Below are positions 1 through 8,556 of a DNA stretch of 46,762 nt, one piece after another; within the stretch, counting starts at the first letter, position 1; each line of letters opens with the position of its first letter. The stretch is taken from contig CAZQIC010000021.1 in assembly GCA_964593555.1 (NCBI GenBank), forward strand, positions 1 to 46,762. Reading direction: 5' to 3'. Position numbers and translations under genes: made by a program. The notes below the pieces were generated by a model. It did no database searches and was not told where the DNA came from. It saw only the letters and a program-made list of their open reading frames with translations. Source of the stretch: CAZQIC01 sp964593555 (GTDB lineage Bacteria; Bacteroidota; Bacteroidia; JAFLBG01).

Positions 1-69
1 TTAAAGTTAAGATTTTGTTCTTAATTTTAAATAGCACAGTTCATTTTACAGTCTCGGCAAAACGGTGGG

Positions 70-3069
70 TTATCTGCTAACTATCACATGTCCAATTTTG
101 AGAATGTTTTCCTCACCTGTACAAAGTGTTTTAAAATTCACCATCCAAACATACACGTCTTCCTGTGCAACAGTACCTTTAATTTTTCCATCCCAACCCT
201 GCGTTATATTTTGCGAGTGAAATATTAAGTCACCCCACCTGTCGTAAATTTTAAGATCAAATTTTGTAATGTCTTCACCCTTAGCCTCAAAAATATCATT
301 CAGGTTATCATTGTTCGGAGTAAATGTATTCGGAAAAAAGAGCGTTCCCGAAGAAGCCCCTCCTGTAATTGTCATAGGTAAGGAATAAGTACAACCTATA
401 TTGGAGATGCCTGTAATTGTATAAGTAGAGATAAAATTAATAGGTGCTATTATAACAGATATAGCATTAGGATCATTCAATCCGTCAGATGGTGTCCAAT
501 GAGCAGTTTGAGCATTCTTGATGGTAATTTGGGTTTGTCCCATCATACAGGTTGTGGTGTCACCAAGATAGTAATCAAGGGGTTTCTTTACATCAGTTAT
601 TACAACATTCTCAACTGAATCAGTTCCACAGAGTGTTATGACTTTCAGTTTAACATGATGGGTTCCATCAGCAAAACGAATATCAGTTGGGTGAACCATT
701 GTTGATGTGGCAACACTTCCATCGGGGAAAGTCCACTCATATTTAATATCATTTGGATCGCATGGTGTATGATTAATGGTGAAATCAACCGATGCTGAAT
801 CACAAATGGTAACCTGCTCATATGTTTGGCTAAAATTAACAGTAGCAAACGAATTATCGCCGCAGCTTTTTCCGCAAATCTTAACTAAAGTAATATCACT
901 ACCCCCTCCCGCCATATTTGACTGATACGATGCAGGTGTAACAGGATATCCGGGCCCCCATGCTCCACTGGTGATATAAATAAATCCTTTTGACTCTGTA
1001 ATACCTCCCATTCCTGCATCCAGATCATCTTCACTTGTACCTCCTAACCAACTATTACAAACCAATGAGCCGTTATTATCATATTTAGTAAAATACTGGT
1101 CTTCTACCCCAGCAAAATTTTTCTGAAATGCACAGGCAAAAATGGGTATTGCCGTAACACCATCTTCAATACCGGCAAACATATAAACATCACCTTTGTC
1201 ATCTACAGCAATCGATGGGTGATATTCAAAATCCATTCCACCATTATATGTCGCCCACCTTTGTGCGCCACCAGGAGTAAAACTAACTACATATATATCG
1301 GCAGTTAGCTGGACTCCCCAACCACTATTTCCACCTGGATTTGATTGTGCTGCATTGTGTACAGGAAGGTTAATTGAATTTGTACCTCCGGCAAAGAATA
1401 TATTATCGTTTGCATCTACATCAACCGATAATCCACTCTCGTCGCCTGCACCACCAAAATAAGTAGACCAGATTGCATTTAATGAATTATCCAACTTTAG
1501 CAACACCGCATCTTCCGATATGTATGTCCCAATGAAAACACCACTTTGAAATGCACCTGTTGTAACAGGAAAATTGTATGAACGAGAACTGGCAACTAAA
1601 ATAATATGGTTACTGTGATCCGCTACGACATCTGAACCTTTTGGATACCAAGTTGGAACTGACATCTCGTTTGAGGTCCCTCCAATGTATTTGCATGCAA
1701 GTAATGAGCCTGTAGATGAAAATTTAGAAATTCCAATATCATTATTTCCTCTCAAAGCACCTCCATCCGTAACGGGAAAACCAGGACTTTCTGTTGAGCC
1801 GGAAACAACTAACTCATTAGCTGTTGTAAAACATACCGAATGTGCTTCTTCTGTTCCAAAACCATTTGTTGGGTCCGAACCGCCTAGCAATGTTGCCCAA
1901 TCCCTGACTCCAGTCGACGTAAGCTTAACCACAAACATATCAACTCTTCCATTCAATGCAGATTGAAAACACGATGTGCTCGTTGGAAAATCGGTGGAAG
2001 TTGTTTTTCCAACAACCGCGATCTCTCCCGCAGCATTCGCTGTAACACCATTAGCCAATTCCAACAGCCCGCCTCCGTAATAGGTAGACCAGACCATAGC
2101 ACCGCTTTCAGAAAATTTACTCACAACTACATTATACAAACCATTTAATGCAGTTTGAAAACTGCCAACAGAAACGGGAAAAGCGACGCTACCTGTATAC
2201 CCTGTAACAATCATATTACCGTTGGCATCCGCAGTAATGTCGTTACTAGCATCAAATTCACTACCTCCTAAATAAGTGATCCAGTAATTAACCGGATCTA
2301 TAACAAGAGGAAAGGAAGTATTGTATTTTTCAATTTTAAATTCAATTTCATTTAAATCGTTTAAAACGTATGTTGCTTTTACATCAACCACTTTCCCATT
2401 TATCTGCTGATAAACCCGGGGCATATATTCTACGAATTCTCCAACACTCGTTTCTATCACTAAGCTATTATCACGTAACTGAACGCCATCAATTCCACTG
2501 AGACCTAACTTTATTTGCTTGTAATCTGCATTCGGATTTACTATGATATCATACTTTAAACCTTTTTCTTTACCTCCATAGTAAAAGATATCAATGTTGT
2601 TGTACATGTTTTTGTAAACCAATTTGTTGAATGAGTTTACATTTGTAACTCCATTAGAGCAATGTGGATAATAATAATTTTTATGGCCTTCCACTTTATT
2701 GTCTTCAACAACTTCAGCATTAGGGTTTGAATTCAAAAATTCAACATCGAATCTGTGAATATTCACTAACATTTTTTTCGACTGGTCTATTTTTAATTTA
2801 TCACGAGAATCAATGCCCTCAGATGTTTCTACATTATTGCCTTCTATTGTTTTACTTAATACATAATGGATTTTGTTTTTTTCAAGAAAAACTTTGTAAC
2901 CACCACCATCTCCAACATAAAGCAACTCAGGTCTGTAATTGCCATTCATATCTGCTACTTGTCCTTTGTTGGGTGTAAATAGCATACCATTTCCTCTCTG
3001 CGTATCAGTTTCGCTAAAAGCATTAACGGAAAAGAAAAGTAATAAAAAAAAGAGGAAGAATATTTTCAT
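70..3069 (-). CDS. Large secreted SBBP beta-propeller protein with T9SS type B sorting domain
   Basis: A 999-residue secreted protein. Seen: an N-terminal signal peptide (MKIFFLFFLLLFF..., about 20 residues), an N-terminal region (about 30-260) like the DUF7948 domain that precedes SBBP repeats, then many SBBP-type repeats (about 265-745) with the recurring pattern D.NGN..VTG.T.S..FP, each ending near FQ. A PKD-like domain follows (about 775-830, YEWTFPDGS), then an Ig-like stretch. The last ~95 residues are a gliding-motility type C-terminal domain (FFPNTFTPNNDNLNDIF, IYDRWGDLIF, GWDG). Known of the family: such C-terminal domains direct export through the outer membrane by the type IX system, and the propeller is thought to bind ligands or glycans at the cell surface. 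Its ligand cannot be told from sequence. The stop is 69 bases inside the window edge, so the gene is complete. No partner gene is adjacent on the same strand within the window. Confidence 0.85.
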   Translation of the reverse strand: MKIFFLFFLLLFFSVNAFSETDTQRGNGMLFTPNKGQVADMNGNYRPELLYVGDGGGYKVFLEKNKIHYVLSKTIEGNNVETSEGIDSRDKLKIDQSKKMLVNIHRFDVEFLNSNPNAEVVEDNKVEGHKNYYYPHCSNGVTNVNSFNKLVYKNMYNNIDIFYYGGKEKGLKYDIIVNPNADYKQIKLGLSGIDGVQLRDNSLVIETSVGEFVEYMPRVYQQINGKVVDVKATYVLNDLNEIEFKIEKYNTSFPLVIDPVNYWITYLGGSEFDASNDITADANGNMIVTGYTGSVAFPVSVGSFQTALNGLYNVVVSKFSESGAMVWSTYYGGGLLELANGVTANAAGEIAVVGKTTSTDFPTSTSCFQSALNGRVDMFVVKLTSTGVRDWATLLGGSDPTNGFGTEEAHSVCFTTANELVVSGSTESPGFPVTDGGALRGNNDIGISKFSSTGSLLACKYIGGTSNEMSVPTWYPKGSDVVADHSNHIILVASSRSYNFPVTTGAFQSGVFIGTYISEDAVLLKLDNSLNAIWSTYFGGAGDESGLSVDVDANDNIFFAGGTNSINLPVHNAAQSNPGGNSGWGVQLTADIYVVSFTPGGAQRWATYNGGMDFEYHPSIAVDDKGDVYMFAGIEDGVTAIPIFACAFQKNFAGVEDQYFTKYDNNGSLVCNSWLGGTSEDDLDAGMGGITESKGFIYITSGAWGPGYPVTPASYQSNMAGGGSDITLVKICGKSCGDNSFATVNFSQTYEQVTICDSASVDFTINHTPCDPNDIKYEWTFPDGSVATSTMVHPTDIRFADGTHHVKLKVITLCGTDSVENVVITDVKKPLDYYLGDTTTCMMGQTQITIKNAQTAHWTPSDGLNDPNAISVIIAPINFISTYTITGISNIGCTYSLPMTITGGASSGTLFFPNTFTPNNDNLNDIFEAKGEDITKFDLKIYDRWGDLIFHSQNITQGWDGKIKGTVAQEDVYVWMVNFKTLCTGEENILKIGHVIVSR

Positions 3070-3409
3070 TTATTGAGGTTTATCATTTATAATTTAATAA
3101 AACACATATGCTAATTATAAATTACAGGTTAGTACCCCCGATCAAAATTATTTTTTTTTCTAAAATTGCATTTCCAAATGGGGGCCCTAATCCGATTTAT
3201 CCATAATTTTATTCATTTAAGTACAAAATATTCGGAAATATCCACTTTATATTTCTCAACCATTTCGGTTGCAGTACCGCAGGTTCGACAATACGAAGAG
3301 TAAAATTATGGGAAAAGAGAAATTAAAATCAACACACTTATGACTTGTATTCTTAATTCGTAGGGCGGTAAGTAATTTGCAGCTGGCAATTTTGCATACT
3401 AAATGGTGC
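3070..3409. other. Intergenic region without a recognisable gene
   Basis: This stretch lies upstream of the large SBBP gene and downstream of gatC. I see no ORF of credible composition and no hairpin with a T-run. The one regulatory signal is a -7 box listed separately. Confidence 0.5.
3143..3150 (-). promoter_or_regulatory. Possible Bacteroidota -7 box for the SBBP gene
   Basis: The minus strand reads TAATTTTG, a full match to TAnnTTTG. A TTTG lies 24 bases upstream (3175-3178), which is slightly longer than the usual 17-23 base spacer, so the -33 element is weak. The box is about 75 bases before the start codon. Confidence 0.35.
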
Positions 3410-3703
3410 CTATTTCTTCGATATTACCGTAGGAACTTTAAAATAATCGCTGTCCTTTTTTGGAGCATTTGACAACGCTTCTTTTTGGGTGATGTTTTGT
3501 TTCACTTCATCTTCGCGTAACACATTCAACTCGTCGGTCATATAGATCAAAGGTTCAACACCTGTTGTATCCAGTTCATTTAATTTTTCAACGAAGGCAA
3601 CAATGTTGTTCATGTCTTTTACCATTTCATCCTTGGCTTCATTTTCAAACTCAAGCCGGGCAAGGTTAGCGATATGATCAACGGTAGCTTTATCTATTTT
3701 CAT
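3410..3703 (-). CDS. gatC: Asp/Glu-tRNA(Asn/Gln) amidotransferase subunit C
   Basis: 97 residues, the usual length for GatC. Together with GatA and GatB it converts misacylated Asp-tRNA(Asn) or Glu-tRNA(Gln) to the amide form in the cytoplasm; GatC stabilises the GatA-GatB complex. Seen: the N-terminal helical pattern VDHIANLARLEF, a middle helix MVKDMNNIVAFVEKLNELDTTGVEP, and the C-terminal region LREDEV...ALSNAPKKDSDYFKVPTVI, all characteristic. The start overlaps the end of the upstream acyltransferase gene by 14 bases, so the two are probably translationally coupled. gatA and gatB are not in the window. Confidence 0.95.
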   Translation of the reverse strand: MKIDKATVDHIANLARLEFENEAKDEMVKDMNNIVAFVEKLNELDTTGVEPLIYMTDELNVLREDEVKQNITQKEALSNAPKKDSDYFKVPTVISKK

Positions 3704-4442
3704 ATTCTGTAATGTCTTGTTGAATAATATTGTGTACCTGTTGCTTCAAAGATACTAAATCTGCTTCTGTCATTCCTTTTGTTTCAATAGGGCCATGAAC
3801 AATTATTTTTGAAATGCCAGGCCCGCCATTAGCTTTAAAGAACCCTCCATTCTGCAGCATTTTCCAGTTGTTTAAAAAAGTAATTGGAACTATGGGCACC
3901 TGCCTATCAATAGCAAGCTTGAATGTTCCATTCTTAAAAGCCTTTACTATTTGTGGATCCTTAGCGATAGTGCCTTCCGGAAAAAGGAACATACTGTTAC
4001 CTTTATCAATTTGCTCTCCTGCTTGTATAAAAGCGCGATGTGAACCCTTCAGACTTTTTCTGTCAACAAGAATATTCATTTTTTTAAAAAAGATATTGAA
4101 GAGCGGTGCCTTATTAAGCTCCTGTTTTCCCATGAAAACAAAATAATGCGGAACAACGATATAACTCATTACGATATCGAGATAAGAAACGTGATTGGCA
4201 CAAAAAACCACGGGAGTTTTTATTGTTAAAAATTGTGGATCTTTTTTTACCGATACCCAAATACCCGGAATAGTAATGATCCATCTTGCCCAAAATCTTT
4301 TTAGCTTAAAAACCAGGGGAAACCATTCTTCACGCAATAATAAAACATAAAAGACGGGGAACAACACCAACAGCCCCACAACAAAGTTGAGCAGGAAAAA
4401 TGTTTTCCAGAGGGCGCGGGGTATTGCCAGCAGGACTTGCAT
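3690..4442 (-). CDS. plsC: 1-acyl-sn-glycerol-3-phosphate acyltransferase (PlsC family)
   Basis: 250 residues from the ATG at 4442; a TTG six bases upstream would add two residues (M-I), and I prefer the ATG. PlsC enzymes acylate lysophosphatidic acid to phosphatidic acid at the inner membrane. Seen: an N-terminal hydrophobic helix (about 8-35), the acyltransferase motif I NHVSYLD with catalytic His and Asp, motif III FPEGTIAKD, and a proline-rich motif VPIVPITFLNNW. Domain order and length fit the family. It overlaps gatC by 14 bases and probably forms a two-gene operon with it. The precise acyl acceptor (lysophosphatidate or an aminolipid precursor, since Bacteroidota have several paralogues) is an inference. 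Confidence 0.85.
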   Translation of the reverse strand: MQVLLAIPRALWKTFFLLNFVVGLLVLFPVFYVLLLREEWFPLVFKLKRFWARWIITIPGIWVSVKKDPQFLTIKTPVVFCANHVSYLDIVMSYIVVPHYFVFMGKQELNKAPLFNIFFKKMNILVDRKSLKGSHRAFIQAGEQIDKGNSMFLFPEGTIAKDPQIVKAFKNGTFKLAIDRQVPIVPITFLNNWKMLQNGGFFKANGGPGISKIIVHGPIETKGMTEADLVSLKQQVHNIIQQDITEYENR

Positions 4443-4524
4443 AATCAAAAATACTCAATAAAGTCCGTTATTGGTTAATGTTATTAGTTGAACATAAGTT
4501 ATGCGTGATTCAAGCATAAAACAC

Positions 4525-4532
4525 TATTTTTG
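4525..4532 (+). promoter_or_regulatory. Possible -7 box for trpS
   Basis: TATTTTTG matches TAnnTTTG exactly and lies 16 bases before the trpS start codon, implying a very short 5' leader. A TTG is found 24 bases upstream (4498-4500), a loose -33 element. Confidence 0.4.
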
Positions 4533-4548
4533 ACTATTGAATTAAATT

Positions 4549-5526
4549 ATGGCAAGAATTTTAACAGGCATACAAAGCACAGGTGTTCCACACTTAGGAA
4601 ACATTTTGGGTGCTATTAAACCCGCGATTGAGTTATCGAAAAAAAAAGAAAATGATTCTCTTTTATTTATCGCCGACCTGCATTCACTTACCAGCCTTAA
4701 AGAAGCTGATGTAAGAAGAGAAAATACATTAGCAGTTGCTGCAACGTGGCTGGCTTGCGGTTTTGATACCGATAAAAATCTTTTATACCGCCAGTCGGAT
4801 GTAGCGGAGGTATGTGAGCTTGCATGGTACTTAAACTGTTTCACTCCATTTCCAATGCTTGCCAACGCACATTCGTTTAAGGATAAATCAAACAGGCTGG
4901 CAGACGTAAATGCGGGATTATTTATGTACCCGGTTTTGATGGCTGCGGATATTATTTTATATGATGCCCATTTTGTGCCTGTTGGAAAAGATCAGGTACA
5001 ACACCTGGAAATAACAAGAGATATTGCCAGTGCTTTTAATAATACTTATGGTGAAACATTTATAATACCCGAAGTTCTTATTGATGAGCGTGTAATGATC
5101 GTTCCGGGAACTGATGGACAAAAGATGAGTAAATCTTACAATAATTACATTAACATTTTTCTACCTGAAAAAGAATTAAAAAAAGTGCTGATGTCTGTTG
5201 TAACGGATAGCACCCCATTGGAAGAACCTAAGAATCCGGACACCTGCAATGTTTTTGCTTTGTATAAACTGCTTGGCACAAAAGAGCAGACAGAAACAAT
5301 GCGAAATAATTATTTACGTGGAGGTTTTGGTTACGGACATGCAAAAACAGCATTGTACGAATTGATAATGGATCATTTTAAAACCGAAAGAGAGCAATAC
5401 AATTTTTATATGAGCAACAAACCTGAGCTGGAAAAAAAATTAAAGGAAGGCGCGGAAAAAGCTCGTGTTATTGCGAAAAGCGTATTGGTAAAAGTGAGAG
5501 AAAAATTAGGCTATATGTCGGCATAA
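4549..5526 (+). CDS. trpS: Tryptophan--tRNA ligase
   Basis: 325 residues, typical for bacterial class Ic TrpRS. It charges tRNA(Trp) with tryptophan using ATP. Seen: the HIGH-type motif PHLGN at residues 14-18 after ILTGIQSTG, the KMSKS loop exactly as KMSKS at residues 192-196, and the conserved stretches LFIADLHSLTSL and MYPVLMAADIILYDAHFVPVGKDQ. The gene stands alone on the plus strand between a minus-strand operon and a convergent cargo gene, and it ends at a strong bidirectional terminator. No leader peptide or riboswitch is seen in front of it. Confidence 0.97.
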   Translation: MARILTGIQSTGVPHLGNILGAIKPAIELSKKKENDSLLFIADLHSLTSLKEADVRRENTLAVAATWLACGFDTDKNLLYRQSDVAEVCELAWYLNCFTPFPMLANAHSFKDKSNRLADVNAGLFMYPVLMAADIILYDAHFVPVGKDQVQHLEITRDIASAFNNTYGETFIIPEVLIDERVMIVPGTDGQKMSKSYNNYINIFLPEKELKKVLMSVVTDSTPLEEPKNPDTCNVFALYKLLGTKEQTETMRNNYLRGGFGYGHAKTALYELIMDHFKTEREQYNFYMSNKPELEKKLKEGAEKARVIAKSVLVKVREKLGYMSA

Positions 5527-5542
5527 AAATATTTTTATAAAA

Positions 5543-5580
5543 TAAAGAACCCGCCAACGTATTTGTTGGCGGGTTCTTTA
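5543..5580. terminator. Bidirectional intrinsic terminator between trpS and the convergent cargo gene
   Basis: A perfect 16-bp stem (5543-5558 with 5565-5580) around a six-base loop. The stem core is GAACCCGCCAAC, with A-run and T-run edges on both sides, so it works for trpS on the plus strand and for the T9SS cargo gene on the minus strand. Confidence 0.92.
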
Positions 5581-5592
5581 TTTTCATTCAAT

Positions 5593-7248
5593 TTATTTCG
5601 CAATAACCAGTTGTTTACTTATCACTCCTTCATTCGTCACGAGATTCACCATATATATTCCATTGATCAGATCATTCGCATCATATTCTGATGAATATGT
5701 ACCGGCATCTTTACTTCCTTTTTCCAACAGAACAATTGTATTCCCCAACATATCGGTTAAATTAATTTCTATGTCCGAAAATGTTTTAATGGAGTAGCTT
5801 ACATTTACATTGCTACCTGCAGGATTAGGATATAATTTTATATCACATCCTTTTCCACCTTTAACCCCACCCTTCTCTTCTTTCTTTTTTCCTTCAACAG
5901 TAACTGTTCTGCAAACCTGATCGCTGCATGAATTGTCACAGTTTACAATTACAAGACAAACCTGGTATGTCCCCTCATTAGCGTATTGATGAACAGGATT
6001 TTGCTCTGTTGAAATAAATCCATCACCAAAGCTCCAGAAATAAAACGAAGCAGAAGTTGAAAGGTTTGTGAAACTAACTATGTTATTACCGTCATTATTC
6101 CCAGAGAAATCAGCAACACAGTTATTTTGACAATTGTTTACAAAAACAGGGATCGTGGTAGTTACAGTATCACCATTTTGATCAGTTACCATTAATGTAT
6201 ACATAGTAGTTACCATAGGTGTCACAACAACTGTTTGTCCCGATAAATTACCCGGTGTCCATTGATAAATATACGGCGGAACTCCACCTGAAACTGTTGC
6301 GTAAAGAGTAGTACTGTCGCCCAAACAAATAGTTTGGTTAGAAGCAAAAGGATATGCAACAAGCCCTACATTACAGTTATTTACAAATATGGTAACAGTT
6401 GAAACCTGTGATACCCCATTCTGATCAACTGCAGTAAGCGTGTACACTGTAGTTGCAATTGGTGAAACCATAGCATATTGTCCCAATATATTTCCCGGCT
6501 CCCATGAATACGCAAAAGTATTTCCTGTGCAGGAAGAATCCTGGTACACTTTAAGAAAAGTTGAATCTCCAAGACAAATGGTTTGATTTGCACAATAAGC
6601 CGAAACCACACAATTGCTTCCGCAATTATTTACAAAAACCGGAATGGTCATAACAGTAGTATCATTATTATTCAAATCAATTACAGTTAAAGTGTATTCT
6701 GTTGTAGCAATTGGAGACACAAGCACTGATTGACCGCTTAAATTTCCCGGCATCCAGGTATATGTGTATGAATTGTTACATGAACCGTTTGGTGCTGCAT
6801 TAAGCACCGCTGAATTACCTAAACAAATCAGGTTAGGAGATGCGTTTACTGACATTGTACAATTGTTCGCACAAACAGTTACGTATACAGGCAATGTTGA
6901 AGAATAAGTATTGCCTTGTGAATCTGTTGCGGTAACTGTATATACGGTTGTTGCGTTTGGCGAAACTATTACTGCCTGTCCAGACAAATTACCCGGCATC
7001 CAGTTATATGTTAAGCCAACAAAGCTGCAGGAAGAATCACTAGTAATATAATCGGGGCCCGATTTAATTCTCGTGGAGTCTCCCAAACATATCGTTTGAT
7101 TATCGGTTGTTGAAACGATACTGCATTGCTGCGCATTACCGGCAGAAAAAATAAATATCATTATCATCATTAAGAATACGATAACGTTGCTATTCCTGTG
7201 TGCTCCGTGAGCGGTGGGAATATTTTTTGTTGAGATTGAGGTCTTCAT
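5593..7248 (-). CDS. Secreted multi-repeat Ig/PKD protein with T9SS type A sorting domain
   Basis: 551 residues from the ATG at 7248; the open frame extends 20 codons further upstream, but this ATG gives a proper signal peptide (hydrophobic core VIVFLMMIMIFIF, then AQQ). Four tandem repeats of about 80-85 residues follow, each with NQTICLGDS near its start, W.PGN.SGQ in the middle, ATTVYTL and a Cys pair at the end (VNNC). A PKD domain (about 395-470, YFWSFGDG and NPVHQYANEGTYQV) follows, then a low-complexity KKKEEKGG linker and a type A sorting domain of about 75 residues (LYPNPAGSNVNVSY ... GIYMVNLVTNEGVISKQLVI). The last part marks export by the type IX system and anchoring at the surface. 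The Cys pairs suggest disulfides in each repeat. The function beyond surface adhesion or matrix is unknown. Confidence 0.85.
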   Translation of the reverse strand: MKTSISTKNIPTAHGAHRNSNVIVFLMMIMIFIFSAGNAQQCSIVSTTDNQTICLGDSTRIKSGPDYITSDSSCSFVGLTYNWMPGNLSGQAVIVSPNATTVYTVTATDSQGNTYSSTLPVYVTVCANNCTMSVNASPNLICLGNSAVLNAAPNGSCNNSYTYTWMPGNLSGQSVLVSPIATTEYTLTVIDLNNNDTTVMTIPVFVNNCGSNCVVSAYCANQTICLGDSTFLKVYQDSSCTGNTFAYSWEPGNILGQYAMVSPIATTVYTLTAVDQNGVSQVSTVTIFVNNCNVGLVAYPFASNQTICLGDSTTLYATVSGGVPPYIYQWTPGNLSGQTVVVTPMVTTMYTLMVTDQNGDTVTTTIPVFVNNCQNNCVADFSGNNDGNNIVSFTNLSTSASFYFWSFGDGFISTEQNPVHQYANEGTYQVCLVIVNCDNSCSDQVCRTVTVEGKKKEEKGGVKGGKGCDIKLYPNPAGSNVNVSYSIKTFSDIEINLTDMLGNTIVLLEKGSKDAGTYSSEYDANDLINGIYMVNLVTNEGVISKQLVIAK

Positions 7249-7316
7249 AGTTGTTGTTTTAAGATTATGAAACAAAGATGGGCCTAACCTAAATTTTCTC
7301 CCACCCATATATGTTA

Positions 7317-7334
7317 TTTTCTTATGTGTTCAAA
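7317..7334. repeat. Copy 1 of an 18-base direct repeat upstream of a T9SS cargo gene
   Basis: The minus strand reads TTTGAACACATAAGAAAA, identical to 8506-8523. Each copy lies 65-85 bases upstream of a minus-strand T9SS cargo gene. It begins with TTTG, so it could be part of a -33 region, but no full TAnnTTTG box follows at the right distance. Confidence 0.5.
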
Positions 7335-7504
7335 AATATTCATGGGTCGTAAAAAAGATCGTTTTTACAACTATACATTTCCGTTTTAGGAAACACAGGC
7401 TCTATATTGTGTGGCAATCATGCCCCTTGACCAATACCTATAGGGAACATCAATATATTAGACTTCTTTCATAATTCATTGAGAAAGTTGGGTCATATTG
7501 AGTG

Positions 7505-7575
7505 TTTTTCGCCTAGCGAAAAATGTATCGAAATATGCAGCGCCCGGGTCTCGATATGAAGCCGAAAATGGCTTC
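7505..7575. repeat. REP-like double-hairpin intergenic repeat
   Basis: Two perfect hairpins stand close together: TTTTTCGC/GCGAAAAA (7505-7512 with 7516-7523, loop of three) and GAAGCC/GGCTTC (7558-7563 with 7570-7575, loop of six). TCGA tetramers are scattered around both (7528, 7551, 7579). The layout resembles REP/BIME palindromic units of Bacteroidota intergenic DNA. The surrounding 7249-7726 region has no other gene that I can support. Confidence 0.5.
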
Positions 7576-7683
7576 TACTCGACCAGACAGCTAATTTAGA
7601 GTCTCGAATTATGAACGAGGTCTATTAAACATTTGATTGAATACTATGTAGGCGAATACCCCTTTAAAGCAAAGCCACAAAAA

Positions 7684-7705
7684 AAGGGCTGCAAAAGCAG
7701 CCCTT
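7684..7705 (-). terminator. Intrinsic terminator of the small T9SS cargo gene
   Basis: A perfect 9-bp GC-rich stem (AAGGGCTGC/GCAGCCCTT, loop AAAA) lies 21 bases after the minus-strand stop codon and is followed on that strand by about seven T residues. Confidence 0.88.
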
Positions 7706-7726
7706 AAATCAACACTTAATTATCGC

Positions 7727-8440
7727 TTATTCTATTTTTACAAATCGTGTTGTAAACGAACGTTTATCAGCATAGAGAAGCCTTATAAAATATATCCCCT
7801 TCTCGAGCCCCTCCAGGTTAATTGTTTCTGTAAACGATCCCATCATCCATTCTCGTCCAGACAAGTCGATTATACTAATGTATTCAGGCTGAACCGCGCC
7901 GGATACAAGCTTAAGGGTGAGTTTATCTTTAACCGGATTTGGAAAAATACCTTCAATAAAGTCATGCGTTTCATCAATGCTCAAGCCGGGAAAGCTTAAC
8001 ACAGTTAAACTATCAGAAGCGATCGTATCACAACTAGCAATATAACCGTTCCCGGTAGTAAGACTTGGCCATATAACAAGGATATTATTCCCTATCCTGC
8101 ATTGACCATATTTATAATAGATGGAAAAAGGAAACAATACACTGTCACCCGCATTAATATTAAGCGCTTGAATAGTATCATTTTGAAGAAAATGAATCCC
8201 AGTGGCAGAAGTATCAACCGAGGTCCTCAAATAACCATCTATAGTAACATTTGATGATCCACAGTTTTTTAGCCAGATGTTACAGCTAGAAGTACTACCC
8301 ATAAATTGCGAGGAAGGCAGCCCGAAGATTTTACCATTTGCGCCAAACCCAATTGAAGGTTGCGCCTTTCCAACCAATACAATTGCTAAGAATACAATTG
8401 CTAATACTAGTGGCTTAATATGATTTGTTCTCATCGACAT
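7727..8440 (-). CDS. Small secreted protein with T9SS type A sorting domain
   Basis: 237 residues. Seen: a signal peptide (LVLAIVFLAIVLVGKAQ), a central beta-rich domain of about 135 residues with an Ig-like or FN3-like feel (NCGSSNVTIDGYL, INAGDSVLFPFSIYY) and four to five Cys residues, then a sorting domain from about residue 165 (GIFPNPVKDKLTL ... ISIIDLSGRE ... LEKGIYFIRLLY...RFVKIE). The final domain sends it through the type IX system. The central domain matches no family I recognise. It has its own terminator, and it shares an 18-base upstream repeat with the neighbouring cargo gene, which suggests common control. Confidence 0.8.
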   Translation of the reverse strand: MSMRTNHIKPLVLAIVFLAIVLVGKAQPSIGFGANGKIFGLPSSQFMGSTSSCNIWLKNCGSSNVTIDGYLRTSVDTSATGIHFLQNDTIQALNINAGDSVLFPFSIYYKYGQCRIGNNILVIWPSLTTGNGYIASCDTIASDSLTVLSFPGLSIDETHDFIEGIFPNPVKDKLTLKLVSGAVQPEYISIIDLSGREWMMGSFTETINLEGLEKGIYFIRLLYADKRSFTTRFVKIE

Positions 8441-8499
8441 TTAGATAAAGATTTCTAAACACTAAAATAACAACATTTACGGGATAATTATTTCATATC

Positions 8500-8535
8500 T
8501 TTGAGTTTTCTTATGTGTTCAAATTAATATATTTG
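8500..8535 (+). promoter_or_regulatory. Possible promoter of the helical-repeat gene
   Basis: TATATTTG at 8528-8535 is an exact -7 box, 21 bases before the start codon. TTTG at 8500-8503 is 24 bases upstream. The second copy of the 18-base repeat lies between them. Confidence 0.4.
8506..8523. repeat. Copy 2 of the 18-base direct repeat
   Basis: Identical to 7317-7334. It sits 66 bases upstream of the minus-strand cargo gene that starts at 8440, and also within the promoter spacer of the divergent gene at 8557. Confidence 0.5.
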
Positions 8536-8556
8536 TAATAACTATTCCGCACTACT

